From positions 1,054,001 through 1,118,000 of the forward strand of contig NZ_CP069812.1 in assembly GCF_016894385.1 (NCBI RefSeq): a stretch of 64,000 bases of DNA, in the 5' to 3' direction. Source of the DNA: Cupriavidus oxalaticus. Its GTDB lineage: Bacteria > Pseudomonadota > Gammaproteobacteria > Burkholderiales > Burkholderiaceae. Both the position numbers and the translations under genes were made by a program. Positions 16,445 through 24,749 of this stretch are shown here, piece after piece. How positions within the stretch are numbered: position 1 is the first letter of the stretch; each line of letters begins with the position of its first letter. The notes under the pieces are model-generated. The model did no database searches. It was not told where the DNA came from and saw only the letters and a list, made by a program, of their open reading frames with translations.

Positions 16445-19400
16445 TCAGTGCGGGAGCGCGGGCTCGGCGCGGTTCTGGAAGCGGGGGGCTTGCGTATTAT
16501 TCTCCTCCACTTTGCCGATCTGCGGGTTGGCCCAGCTGCCGGTGATGCGGTAGTGCTGGGTGAACACCTTGGAGAACTCGTCGGCAAACAGCAGTTGCGC
16601 CGCGAGCGTGCCGATGCCCAGCACCGGGTTGACAAAGGCGGCCGCCACTGAGGTCGAGGTGGCATTGATGCGCGGCACCACCTCCACGCGCAGGTCCTGG
16701 GTCTCGCGCAGCAGGTTGGCGGTGCCGCTCATGCTGGCCATGATCTGCGGGCTCCTGAGTTCGAAATCCTGGATGGTGCCGACGCCGTTCTCGATCGTGC
16801 CGGCGCCGGAAATGCGGTCGAACAGCAGTCCGCGGCCCGACAGGCTGCGGAAGTCCAGCGTGGCAAAGCGCAGCAGCCCCTGCAGGCTGAGCACGCCCAG
16901 CAGCCGCGCCGCGCCCGGCTCGACGCTCAGGATCTGGCCGTTCTCCAGGTCGAGCGACAGCTTGCCGGACAGCGTCGGGTAGTCGATCGACAGCGGCGAG
17001 CCGCGCCAGGCCACGCGGCCTTCCAGCTTGCCCTTGCCGTCGCGCAGCGTGTGCGGCAGCCCCAGCCGGTTCAGCGTGGCGCCGGCGTCGCCGATGTCGA
17101 TGACGAACGACAACAGGGTGCGGCGCTCGGCATTGCCGTCGGCGCGCAGCCGGCGCGGCACGCGCCAGCTGCCGTGGCCGGTCAGCGTGGCATCGGGCTG
17201 CTCGATCTTCAGCTGGTCCAGGGTCCAGACCGGGTCGGTGCCGCTGGTGCCGGTATGCGCCTTCACTTCCAGCCTGCCGAAGTCGTGGCCGCGCAGCACG
17301 AACTGCTCGGCGACCAGGTCGATGGCGGGCAGTTCGTCGATGCTGCTGGCGAGGGCGTCGACCACGTTGCGCTCGTCGCTGGCATCGGGCACGTTCAGGC
17401 GCGACAGGCGCAGTTGCAGCGCGCCCGTGGCGCTGGCACCGGCACCGGCACCGGCACCGGCAGGGGCCGGCTGCCACTGCACGGCGCCGGCGATCTGGCG
17501 CGACTCGATCCTGGCGTTCCAGCCGTCGGCGTTGCGCGTGGCGTCGAGCGCCACGTCATCGAGCGTGCGGCCCATGCCATGGAGCGTGCCGGCGCGCAGT
17601 GCAATGCGGCCCGGCAGGAAGGACGAGGGGCGCGTACCATCGCCCGCAGCCGTCGGGCCGGCGAGGGCGGCGCGCCAGGCGTCGATGTCGAGCCGGTCGA
17701 AGGTCGCCGCGGCGCTGACGCCGGCCACCGGCGCCGGCGCCGCCTGCTGCACGCCGATGCCGCCGGCAACGACTTCGATGGCATTGCCGCCGTTCTGGTC
17801 GCGGCGCAACAGGTAGCGTGCGTTAAGGGCGCTGCCCAGCTGCAGCGCAAGTTCGTCGACGCCGGCGCGGCCGGGCGCCGGGCGCAGCTCGACGCGCAGC
17901 GGCAGGTCGTGCGGCGCCGCCTTGGCCAGCGGTGCCGGCAAGCCGATCGCCATGCCGTTGAGCGAGGAATTCAGCTGCACCTGCAGCTCGTGTTCGCGCA
18001 TCGCGATCACGGTGCTGTAGCCGGTGCTGCCTTCCAGCCTGGCCGCCAGCGGCGCCAGCGCCGAGCCTGCCGCGGCCTCGCGCAGGCCTGCGGCGGAGAC
18101 GGTGCCGCTTGCGGTGACGCGCGTGCCCCCTTCGGGCTGGGTGCCGCCGCCGAGCTTCACTTCGCCGCCCAGGAAGCGCGCGCGCAGGTTCTCCAGCCCG
18201 AACCCGTGCTCGTTGAACGTGATGTCCCCGCTGGCGTTGCCGAATGCCGGCAGCTGCGGGCCGAGCACGACGTCGTTGCCGGGGAAGCGGAAACGTCCCT
18301 CCACCCTGGCCGCGTTGGCGTGCTCAAGCGGCATGTCGAGCTTGAGCCTGAGCTCGCCGTTGCCCTGCGCGCGCGCCGCGTCGGCCACGCGCGCGGTCCA
18401 TTCGCGCACCGGCGAAGCGGCGATATAGCGCAGGAAGCCCTGCACCGGCCCGCTGGCGCCGCCATCGATGGCGAGGCGGCCATGTTCGCTGAGGTCGTCG
18501 ATGCTGCCGCTGACATCCTGCAGCGCCACGCCCGGGATGTCATGCACCGTCGCGCGCCGTGCCAGGAAGGTCATGCCGCCGCGGTCGAACGTGACCTGCC
18601 CGGCGATGTCGGTGAACGCCGGCCACAGCGGCGCGCCGCCCGCGCCAGTCTCGTGCGGCGCGATCTGGTAGCTGACGCGCTCGATCGGCACGTCGACGCG
18701 GAACTCGCCCGCCTTCTCGAACGGCGCGTGGAACGGGAAATGCTCCAGGTCGCCCTTGAGCAGGAAGCTGACGCCGGCTGCGTCGCCACGCATCAGCGCG
18801 CCCGCCAGGTAATGCCGGGTGCCCGCCGGGATGGTCAGCGGCAGGTAGCGCGGCACGCGCGCGACCTGGGCGCGGGTCATCTCGCCGCTCAGGTCGGCGA
18901 TGCCGGAGGTGCCGTCGCCGCCGGCGCGCCAGGTGCCGCGCACGGAGCCCGCGGCATCCGCATTGGCAAAGCGGATGCCGTCCAGCGTCACCACCAGCTT
19001 GCCGCCGGCGTGGTGCCAGCGCACGTCGCCGCCGATCTGGTCGAACGGCACGCGCGGCTCCTCGAACAGCCCGGGCACCGCCAGCGACGCGCCATTGCCT
19101 TCGAAGCGCGCATTGCCTTGCTGGTCGTCGAACGAGAACGTGCCCGACAGGCGCGAGAAACCGGGCGTGCCCAGCCGCGGACGGCCCCTGGCATCCAGGG
19201 CCGGTACCGCCGGCTGGCCGTTGACCGAGACGTCGCGCAGCGTGCCCTGCACGCTGTAGTGGGGCTGGCCGCCGCTGCGGTCGAGCATGCCGGCGCGCTC
19301 GCGGCTCCAGCTGACGTTGAGGTTGTCGATGTGGCCGGCCGGCTGCAGCGTGCGCAGCCGGCGCAGCACCGCGGTCTCCAGCGGCATCGAGCTGGCCAGC

Positions 19401-20818
19401 GCGCGCACCGTGTTCAGGTCCAGCGTGGGCGCCTTCAGCGTGAGCTTGCGCAGGCTGCCGTCCTTCGCATAAGCCCAGCCGAGCTCGACCTTGCGCATGC
19501 CTTCGCGCCAGTTGCCGTCGGCGGGCGCCGCCTTGCCGTCGGCGGTCTGCCACAGCAGCGTGTCGACGGTGAGCAGGTTGCTGCCGTCGCGTTCGGTCCG
19601 GTGCAGCAGGAAGGCCTGCGCATTGGCCAGCCGCAGCGGGGCAGCGGCGCCGGCCAGCTGCAGGTCGACGCTGCTGGCGCGCAGCCGGGTCTGGCTGCGC
19701 ACGATGCGGCCCTGGCGGAACTCGATGCTGCCGTCGGTGCTGAAGGTACCGCTGGCCACGCCCTCGACCATGGCCAGGTAGCGCTGCAGCACCGGCAACT
19801 CCAGCTGGGCCACGTCCCAGCTGGCCTGGCCGCTCCAGTAGCGCCAGTTGCCGGCGCTGTGCAGGTAATCGTTCTGGAAGCTGGACTTGACCACCAGTGG
19901 GCGCGGGCCCAGTGCCGGCGAGCGCGCTTCCAGCGTCACCGCATGGCGCGAGCCGTTGCGGCGGGTGTCGAGGCGGATTTCGCCGATATCGAGCTGCGGC
20001 AGGCCGGCCTTCTCGTCGAGCCAGCGCAGCCTGCCGTCGGACAGCGACACGCGGCCCTGCGACATCAGCCAGCCCAGGAAGCGGTCGTCTTCCTGCTGGC
20101 CGCCGGTGGCATCGACCGGCATGCCGCCGACCAGCAGCTTGCCCTCGGGCGTGCGGCGCACCAGGATGTCGGTGCCGGTGGCGCCCAGGCTGACGAACTG
20201 CAGGTTCATGCTGAACAGCGAGCGCCACGACAGCTTGCCGTCGAGCGTGGCGGTCGACAGCAGCACGCGCTTGCCATCGTCCAGGGCGCGCAGGTCGCGG
20301 GCGCGGAAGGCGGGGTGCCAGCCATCCCAGTAGGTATCGAGCGCGCCGATGGTCACCTGTGCCGACAGCGCGACCGAGCCGCGCTCCTCCAGCCATTGGC
20401 GCGCGGTTGATGCCTGCGGCCATAGCACGAAGCGGATCAGCAGGCCCGCCACCAGCGCCAGCACGCCGAGCACCAGCGCCAGCCGTACCAGCGCGCGTCC
20501 CAGGCCGCGCCACAACGGGTGGCGCACCACGCCAACGGCCGCGCGCGCGCCGGCGCCGGCAAGGCCGCGCAAACGCGCCAGGCCCTGCGCGGGGCGCGGC
20601 AGGGCAGGGGAATCGATACCTGGAGCAGCCAAGGAATGAGCGGGTGATGGCGAAGCGGGGTTGTTCGCGGGATTGTTCGAGGGATTGTTCGAGGCGTGGC
20701 TGGCTGGGCTTTTGACGGTGTCGTTGGCCGGCGTTGGCGGCGTAGCGGCGGCCACATGCCCGCCCGCGCCGCCAGTGGGGGGAGAACCGTCAGCGGGTTG
20801 TGAGGCGCGGCTGGACAT
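16445..20818 (-). CDS. yhdP: YhdP-family AsmA-like envelope protein
   Basis: YhdP is a very large inner-membrane-anchored AsmA-like protein that bridges the periplasm and affects phospholipid transport to the outer membrane. Here it is 1457 residues from the ATG at 20818; the annotated TTG six codons earlier is less likely. One transmembrane helix follows a basic patch around residues 95-130 (LVRLALVLGVLALVAGLLIRF core). The rest is a long run of beta-rich repeats, ending with an AsmA/DUF-like C-terminus (GTANLLRETQDLRVEVVP). The first 80 residues are unusual: low-complexity Pro/Ala/Asn with a repeated NNPS/NNPA unit. A Gly-Ala run near residue 1120 comes from a hexanucleotide repeat. Confidence 0.9.
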   Translation of the reverse strand: MSSRASQPADGSPPTGGAGGHVAAATPPTPANDTVKSPASHASNNPSNNPANNPASPSPAHSLAAPGIDSPALPRPAQGLARLRGLAGAGARAAVGVVRHPLWRGLGRALVRLALVLGVLALVAGLLIRFVLWPQASTARQWLEERGSVALSAQVTIGALDTYWDGWHPAFRARDLRALDDGKRVLLSTATLDGKLSWRSLFSMNLQFVSLGATGTDILVRRTPEGKLLVGGMPVDATGGQQEDDRFLGWLMSQGRVSLSDGRLRWLDEKAGLPQLDIGEIRLDTRRNGSRHAVTLEARSPALGPRPLVVKSSFQNDYLHSAGNWRYWSGQASWDVAQLELPVLQRYLAMVEGVASGTFSTDGSIEFRQGRIVRSQTRLRASSVDLQLAGAAAPLRLANAQAFLLHRTERDGSNLLTVDTLLWQTADGKAAPADGNWREGMRKVELGWAYAKDGSLRKLTLKAPTLDLNTVRALASSMPLETAVLRRLRTLQPAGHIDNLNVSWSRERAGMLDRSGGQPHYSVQGTLRDVSVNGQPAVPALDARGRPRLGTPGFSRLSGTFSFDDQQGNARFEGNGASLAVPGLFEEPRVPFDQIGGDVRWHHAGGKLVVTLDGIRFANADAAGSVRGTWRAGGDGTSGIADLSGEMTRAQVARVPRYLPLTIPAGTRHYLAGALMRGDAAGVSFLLKGDLEHFPFHAPFEKAGEFRVDVPIERVSYQIAPHETGAGGAPLWPAFTDIAGQVTFDRGGMTFLARRATVHDIPGVALQDVSGSIDDLSEHGRLAIDGGASGPVQGFLRYIAASPVREWTARVADAARAQGNGELRLKLDMPLEHANAARVEGRFRFPGNDVVLGPQLPAFGNASGDITFNEHGFGLENLRARFLGGEVKLGGGTQPEGGTRVTASGTVSAAGLREAAAGSALAPLAARLEGSTGYSTVIAMREHELQVQLNSSLNGMAIGLPAPLAKAAPHDLPLRVELRPAPGRAGVDELALQLGSALNARYLLRRDQNGGNAIEVVAGGIGVQQAAPAPVAGVSAAATFDRLDIDAWRAALAGPTAAGDGTRPSSFLPGRIALRAGTLHGMGRTLDDVALDATRNADGWNARIESRQIAGAVQWQPAPAGAGAGAGASATGALQLRLSRLNVPDASDERNVVDALASSIDELPAIDLVAEQFVLRGHDFGRLEVKAHTGTSGTDPVWTLDQLKIEQPDATLTGHGSWRVPRRLRADGNAERRTLLSFVIDIGDAGATLNRLGLPHTLRDGKGKLEGRVAWRGSPLSIDYPTLSGKLSLDLENGQILSVEPGAARLLGVLSLQGLLRFATLDFRSLSGRGLLFDRISGAGTIENGVGTIQDFELRSPQIMASMSGTANLLRETQDLRVEVVPRINATSTSVAAAFVNPVLGIGTLAAQLLFADEFSKVFTQHYRITGSWANPQIGKVEENNTQAPRFQNRAEPALPH
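17435..17462. repeat. GGCACC hexanucleotide repeat inside yhdP
   Basis: Four perfect copies of GGCACC plus a partial copy encode an alternating Gly-Ala run on the minus strand. The unit is a multiple of three, so length changes would not shift the frame. Confidence 0.85.
20657..20692. repeat. 12-bp tandem repeat in the 5' part of yhdP
   Basis: Three copies of GGG(G/A)TTGTTCG(C/A) in direct tandem encode the repeated NNPS/NNPA tetrapeptide in the cytoplasmic N-terminus of the protein. Confidence 0.85.
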
Positions 20819-20929
20819 GCGCAGATTATCCGACAATACTAGCCGCTCTCCAATCTGGTGCCCGGCTGGCTACAACAGGAAGACGCGCACCGCGCGCGGC
20901 GCGAACCGGGGCAGCATGGCCCGGGCACG

Positions 20930-20966
20930 CCCGTTCTGGCGCCCGTTCTGGCGCCCCGTTCTGGCA
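20930..20966. repeat. 12-bp tandem repeat upstream of glnE
   Basis: CCCGTTCTGGCG is present as two perfect copies and one near copy with an extra C. It lies between the divergent yhdP and glnE starts, within the likely promoter or leader of glnE. Confidence 0.85.
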
Positions 20967-21024
20967 GCCAGATACCGGCGGCACCTTTTCGGCCGCCCCT
21001 TTTTTCGCATTTCAAGTTACTGGA

Positions 21025-24000
21025 ATGACTGCCTCCGACCCGACGAGTTCCGCCGCTGGCGATCCCCCCGATCAACATGGCGCGGGCGCCACACCGGCAC
21101 CGGCTGACCTGGCGGCTCCGGCGGCGGCGCTTGCCGCTGGCGAGGGCCCCGGGACCATGACCGCCGGCGCCTTTGCCGTCACCGCGGCGCAGTCGTTGCC
21201 GCAGGGTCTGCAGGCGGCCGACCATGGCGGCCACGCAGGCGGCCACATATTGTACTCGGCGGCGTATTCCCACTACGCGCGGCGGGTGCTGCAGGCCCGC
21301 CCCGAACTGCCCGCGGTGATCGCGGCGGCGGCCGGACAGCCGCTGACGCGCGCGTGGATGGAGGCGCGGCTGCAGGCGCTGCACGAACCCTCGGCCGATG
21401 CCGAGGAAGCCACCAGGCGCACGTTGCGCCGGCTGCGCGCCGAAGTCATGTGCGCGGTGATCGAGCGTGACCTGCGCGGCCTGGCCCCGCTGGGCGAAAT
21501 CACCGGCGCCATGACCGACCTGGCCGAACTGGCGATCCAGCATGGCCTGGCGGTGCTGGGCGCTGATCTCGCCACCACTTTCGGCCGCCCGGTCGGGGAG
21601 CAGAGCGGCGAGGTGCAGGAGCTGGTGGTGGTCGGCATGGGCAAGCTCGGCGGGCGCGAGCTGAACGTCTCGTCCGACATCGACCTGATCTTCCTGTATG
21701 ACGAAGACGGCGACACGCAGGGCGGTACGCGCAGCCTGTCCAACCACGAGTATTTCATCCGCCTCGGCCGCCGCCTGATCAACCTGCTTGCCGAGGTGAC
21801 CGCCGACGGCTACGTGTTCCGCGTCGACATGCGGCTGCGGCCCAATGGCGACGCCGGCCCGCTGGCGTGCAGCCTGGGCATGCTGGAGGAATACCTGGTG
21901 GTGCAGGGGCGCGAGTGGGAGCGCTACGCCTGGATCAAGGGCCGCGTGGTGTCGGCGCTCGACACGCCGCACGCGCAGCGCACCGCCGGCCTGCTGGCGC
22001 GCCTGACCACGCCGTTCGTGTTCCGCCGCTACCTGGACTACGGCGTGATCGCGGCGATCCGCTCGCTGCATGCGCAGATCCGCAGCGAGGCCGCCAAGCG
22101 CAGCGGCGGGCTCGCGGGCCACGGCATGAATATCGGCAGCCAGCGCTCGTTCAATATCAAGCTCGGCCGCGGCGGTATCCGCGAGATCGAATTCATGGCG
22201 CAGGTGTTCCAGCTGATCCGCGGCGGCCAGGATCCCGAGCTGCGCGTGCGGCCGACGCTCGAAGTGCTCGGCGTGGCGGTCGGGCGCGGCCTGCTGCCTG
22301 CCGGCCAGGCCGGACAGCTGGGCGACGCCTACCGCTTCCTGCGCCAGCTGGAGCACCGCCTGCAGTACCGCGACGACGCCCAGACCCACCACCTGCCGAC
22401 CTCGGCAGACGAGCAGCTGGCGGTGGCGCGGATGATGGGCTGCGCCAGCTGGAACGAGCTGCTGGCGCGGCTGGCGGCGCTGCAGGAGCCGGTGGCGCAG
22501 CAGTTCGAGGCCACCTTCTCGGATCCCGACGCCGCGTCCTGCGAAGCCCTGTGGCCCGACATCGTGCTCGACGACAACGCCGCGCGCGCGCAGGACAACC
22601 CGCAGCAGGAGGCCGCCGCGCAGGCACAGGGCGGGCAGGGCGGCCAGGGAGGGTGTGACGACGATGCCACGCCGTGCCGGCGCCTGCAGGCAGCCGGCTT
22701 CACCGACTGCACCGGCCTGCTCGACCGGCTGCGCGCGACCGCGTCGTCGCTGCGCTACCGCGCGCTGTCCGAATCCAGCCGTGCCCGCTTCGACCAGCTG
22801 GTGAACCGCGCGCTCGACCTGGCCGCGCGCCAGGGCGATGCCGACAGCACCATCGCGCGCTTTATCGACTTCCTCGAGGCCATCAGCCGGCGCGCCTCCT
22901 ACCTGTCGCTGCTGTCCGAGTACCCGCAGGCGATGGACCGTGTCGCGCAGACGCTGCACGCCTCGCGCTGGGCCGCGGCCTACCTGACGCGCCATCCGCA
23001 ACTGCTCGACGAACTGCTCGACAGCGATGCGCTGGCCGGCGCGCCCGACTGGGCCGCGTTCCGCAAGCGCCTGCACGAGCGGCTGCTGGCCGCCGAAGGG
23101 CAGGTCGAGCACCAGATGGACATCCTGCGCCGCGAGCATCATGCCGAGACCTTCCGCGTGCTGCTGCAGGACCTGCACGGCATGCTGACGGTGGAGCAGG
23201 TTGCCGACCGCCTGTCCGACCTGGCCGACGCCATGCTCGATGCCACGCTGCAGACGGTGTGGCGCCAGCTCGCCACGCGCCATCGCGACACGCCGCGCTT
23301 CGCGGTGATCGCCTACGGCCGGCTCGGCGGCAAGGAGCTGGGCTATGCCTCGGACCTCGACATCATCTTCCTGTATGACGACGAGCACGAGCGCGCGCCC
23401 GATGTCTACGCCGCCTTCGCGCGCCGGCTGATCACCTGGCTCACCAGCCATACCGCGGCCGGCGCGCTGTTCGACGTCGATACGCGGCTGCGCCCCAACG
23501 GCGCGGCCGGCCTGCTGGTCACCAGCTTCGACGCCTTCCGCCGCTACCAGCTGCGCGAGGGCGACAACACCGCATGGGTCTGGGAACACCAGGCGCTCAC
23601 GCGCGCGCGCTTCTGTGCCGGCGACGCAGCCATCGGCGAGCGCTTCGAGGCGCTGCGCGACGAGGTGCTGCGCCAGGAGCGCGATGCCGCGGTGCTGCGC
23701 GACGAGATCGTGCAGATGCGCCGCAAGGTCGCCGAGGGCCATCCCAACCCCACCACCCTGTTCGACCTCAAGCACGACCGCGGCGGCATGGTCGACATCG
23801 AGTTCACGGTGCAGTACCTGGTGCTGCTGCACAGCCGCGCGCATCCGCAGCTGACGCGTAATGCCGGCAATATCGCGCTGCTGCGCGAGGCCGGCGAACT
23901 CGGGCTGATCGATGCTGCGCTGGCCGTGGCGGTGGGCGACGCCTACCGGCTGTTCCGCGCGCGCCAGCACCAGTTGCGGCTCGACGGCCAGGCGCAGGCG

Positions 24001-24078
24001 CGCCTGGCGGCGGAATCGGTTGCCGCGCAGACGGCGCAGGTGCGCACGCTGTGGCAGGCCGTATTCGGTGAGGACTGA
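21025..24078 (+). CDS. glnE: Bifunctional glutamine synthetase adenylyltransferase/deadenylase
   Basis: GlnE adds and removes AMP on glutamine synthetase in response to PII state. The 1017-residue protein has the two expected nucleotidyltransferase cores: the N-terminal deadenylase (GMGKLGGRELNVSSDIDLIF, near residue 205) and the C-terminal adenylylase (AYGRLGGKELGYASDLDIIF, near residue 765), each with a following GD or RLRPNG motif. It is longer than the roughly 950 residues of E. coli GlnE because of an Ala/Pro-rich N-terminus and a Gln/Gly-rich low-complexity linker near residues 525-545. The start at 21025 is preferred: the open frame further upstream crosses the tandem repeat and has no homology-like character. 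Confidence 0.95.
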   Translation: MTASDPTSSAAGDPPDQHGAGATPAPADLAAPAAALAAGEGPGTMTAGAFAVTAAQSLPQGLQAADHGGHAGGHILYSAAYSHYARRVLQARPELPAVIAAAAGQPLTRAWMEARLQALHEPSADAEEATRRTLRRLRAEVMCAVIERDLRGLAPLGEITGAMTDLAELAIQHGLAVLGADLATTFGRPVGEQSGEVQELVVVGMGKLGGRELNVSSDIDLIFLYDEDGDTQGGTRSLSNHEYFIRLGRRLINLLAEVTADGYVFRVDMRLRPNGDAGPLACSLGMLEEYLVVQGREWERYAWIKGRVVSALDTPHAQRTAGLLARLTTPFVFRRYLDYGVIAAIRSLHAQIRSEAAKRSGGLAGHGMNIGSQRSFNIKLGRGGIREIEFMAQVFQLIRGGQDPELRVRPTLEVLGVAVGRGLLPAGQAGQLGDAYRFLRQLEHRLQYRDDAQTHHLPTSADEQLAVARMMGCASWNELLARLAALQEPVAQQFEATFSDPDAASCEALWPDIVLDDNAARAQDNPQQEAAAQAQGGQGGQGGCDDDATPCRRLQAAGFTDCTGLLDRLRATASSLRYRALSESSRARFDQLVNRALDLAARQGDADSTIARFIDFLEAISRRASYLSLLSEYPQAMDRVAQTLHASRWAAAYLTRHPQLLDELLDSDALAGAPDWAAFRKRLHERLLAAEGQVEHQMDILRREHHAETFRVLLQDLHGMLTVEQVADRLSDLADAMLDATLQTVWRQLATRHRDTPRFAVIAYGRLGGKELGYASDLDIIFLYDDEHERAPDVYAAFARRLITWLTSHTAAGALFDVDTRLRPNGAAGLLVTSFDAFRRYQLREGDNTAWVWEHQALTRARFCAGDAAIGERFEALRDEVLRQERDAAVLRDEIVQMRRKVAEGHPNPTTLFDLKHDRGGMVDIEFTVQYLVLLHSRAHPQLTRNAGNIALLREAGELGLIDAALAVAVGDAYRLFRARQHQLRLDGQAQARLAAESVAAQTAQVRTLWQAVFGED

Positions 24079-24712
24079 GGCCGCGGTGGCCCCGAGCCGT
24101 CCCGCCGGGGCCTCGTGGCCGGGACTGCTGGCGGCGATCGCGCTGGTCTGGGCGCTGTCGGCCTGCTTCACTTTCCTGCCGTGGTGGCACGCCCACGGGC
24201 TCTACCTGCGCGATGCGGTGCGCCTCGACGGCCAGTGGTGGCGGCTGGCGACCGCCATGTGGGTGCACCTGGACGCGATGCACTGGCTGGCCAACGCACT
24301 GGCGGCCGCGGGCCTGCTGGCGCTGGCCGGGCGCACGGCGCGGGCGCCCGCTATGCTGCTGGTGCTGCTGGCTTGCGGCCTTGCCGTGCAGGTGGCGCTG
24401 CTGCGCGTGCCATCGGTCGGCTGGTATGGCGGCTTGTCCGGCGCCTTGCACGGGCTGGCGCTATGGGGCGGGCTCAGCCTGTTGCGCGCGCCCGGGCTGT
24501 CGCGCGTGCTCGGCGTGCTGCTGAGCCTGGGTGTGCTGGCCAAGGTGTGGCTGGAACAATCGTGGCTGGCGCCGGTGATCTTTGACCCGTCATGGGGGTT
24601 CGGCGTGGTGCGCGCCGCGCACGCAGCCGGCGCGGTGGCCGGACTGCTGTGCTGGGTGTTGCAGGAGTGGTGGCTGGCGCGGCGGCCGCTGCGCAGCGCT
24701 GGCGGCGGCTGA
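24068..24712 (+). CDS. Rhombosortase (rhomboid-family intramembrane protease)
   Basis: A 214-residue polytopic protein of the rhomboid superfamily. The catalytic dyad is visible as Ser124 in GGLSGALHG and His185 in AAHAAGAVAG, with about six hydrophobic segments and a WWRLATAMWVHLDAMHWLANAL-type loop region (shown by its ends, residues 57-77). Short rhomboids of this type with GxSGxxHG are rhombosortases, which cleave GlyGly-CTERM tails in surface proteins. The gene overlaps the glnE end; GTG at 24068 or GTG at 24086 could be the start. It is convergent with a protease gene that ends in exactly such a tail, 38 bp away, which strongly supports the assignment. Confidence 0.82.
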   Translation: MRTEAAVAPSRPAGASWPGLLAAIALVWALSACFTFLPWWHAHGLYLRDAVRLDGQWWRLATAMWVHLDAMHWLANALAAAGLLALAGRTARAPAMLLVLLACGLAVQVALLRVPSVGWYGGLSGALHGLALWGGLSLLRAPGLSRVLGVLLSLGVLAKVWLEQSWLAPVIFDPSWGFGVVRAAHAAGAVAGLLCWVLQEWWLARRPLRSAGGG

Positions 24713-24749
24713 GCCGCATCCGGGGCACGGCAAGCTGGCAGGGCAACTT

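Noticed and set aside
17051..20410. 1119-residue open frame opposite yhdP
   Set aside because: Antisense shadow with repetitive Arg/Gly/Gln content and no domain; yhdP is the real gene.
20839..24171. 1110-residue open frame opposite glnE
   Set aside because: Antisense shadow in high-GC codon-phase register; the product is His/Gln/Arg-rich without motifs, while the opposite strand clearly encodes GlnE.
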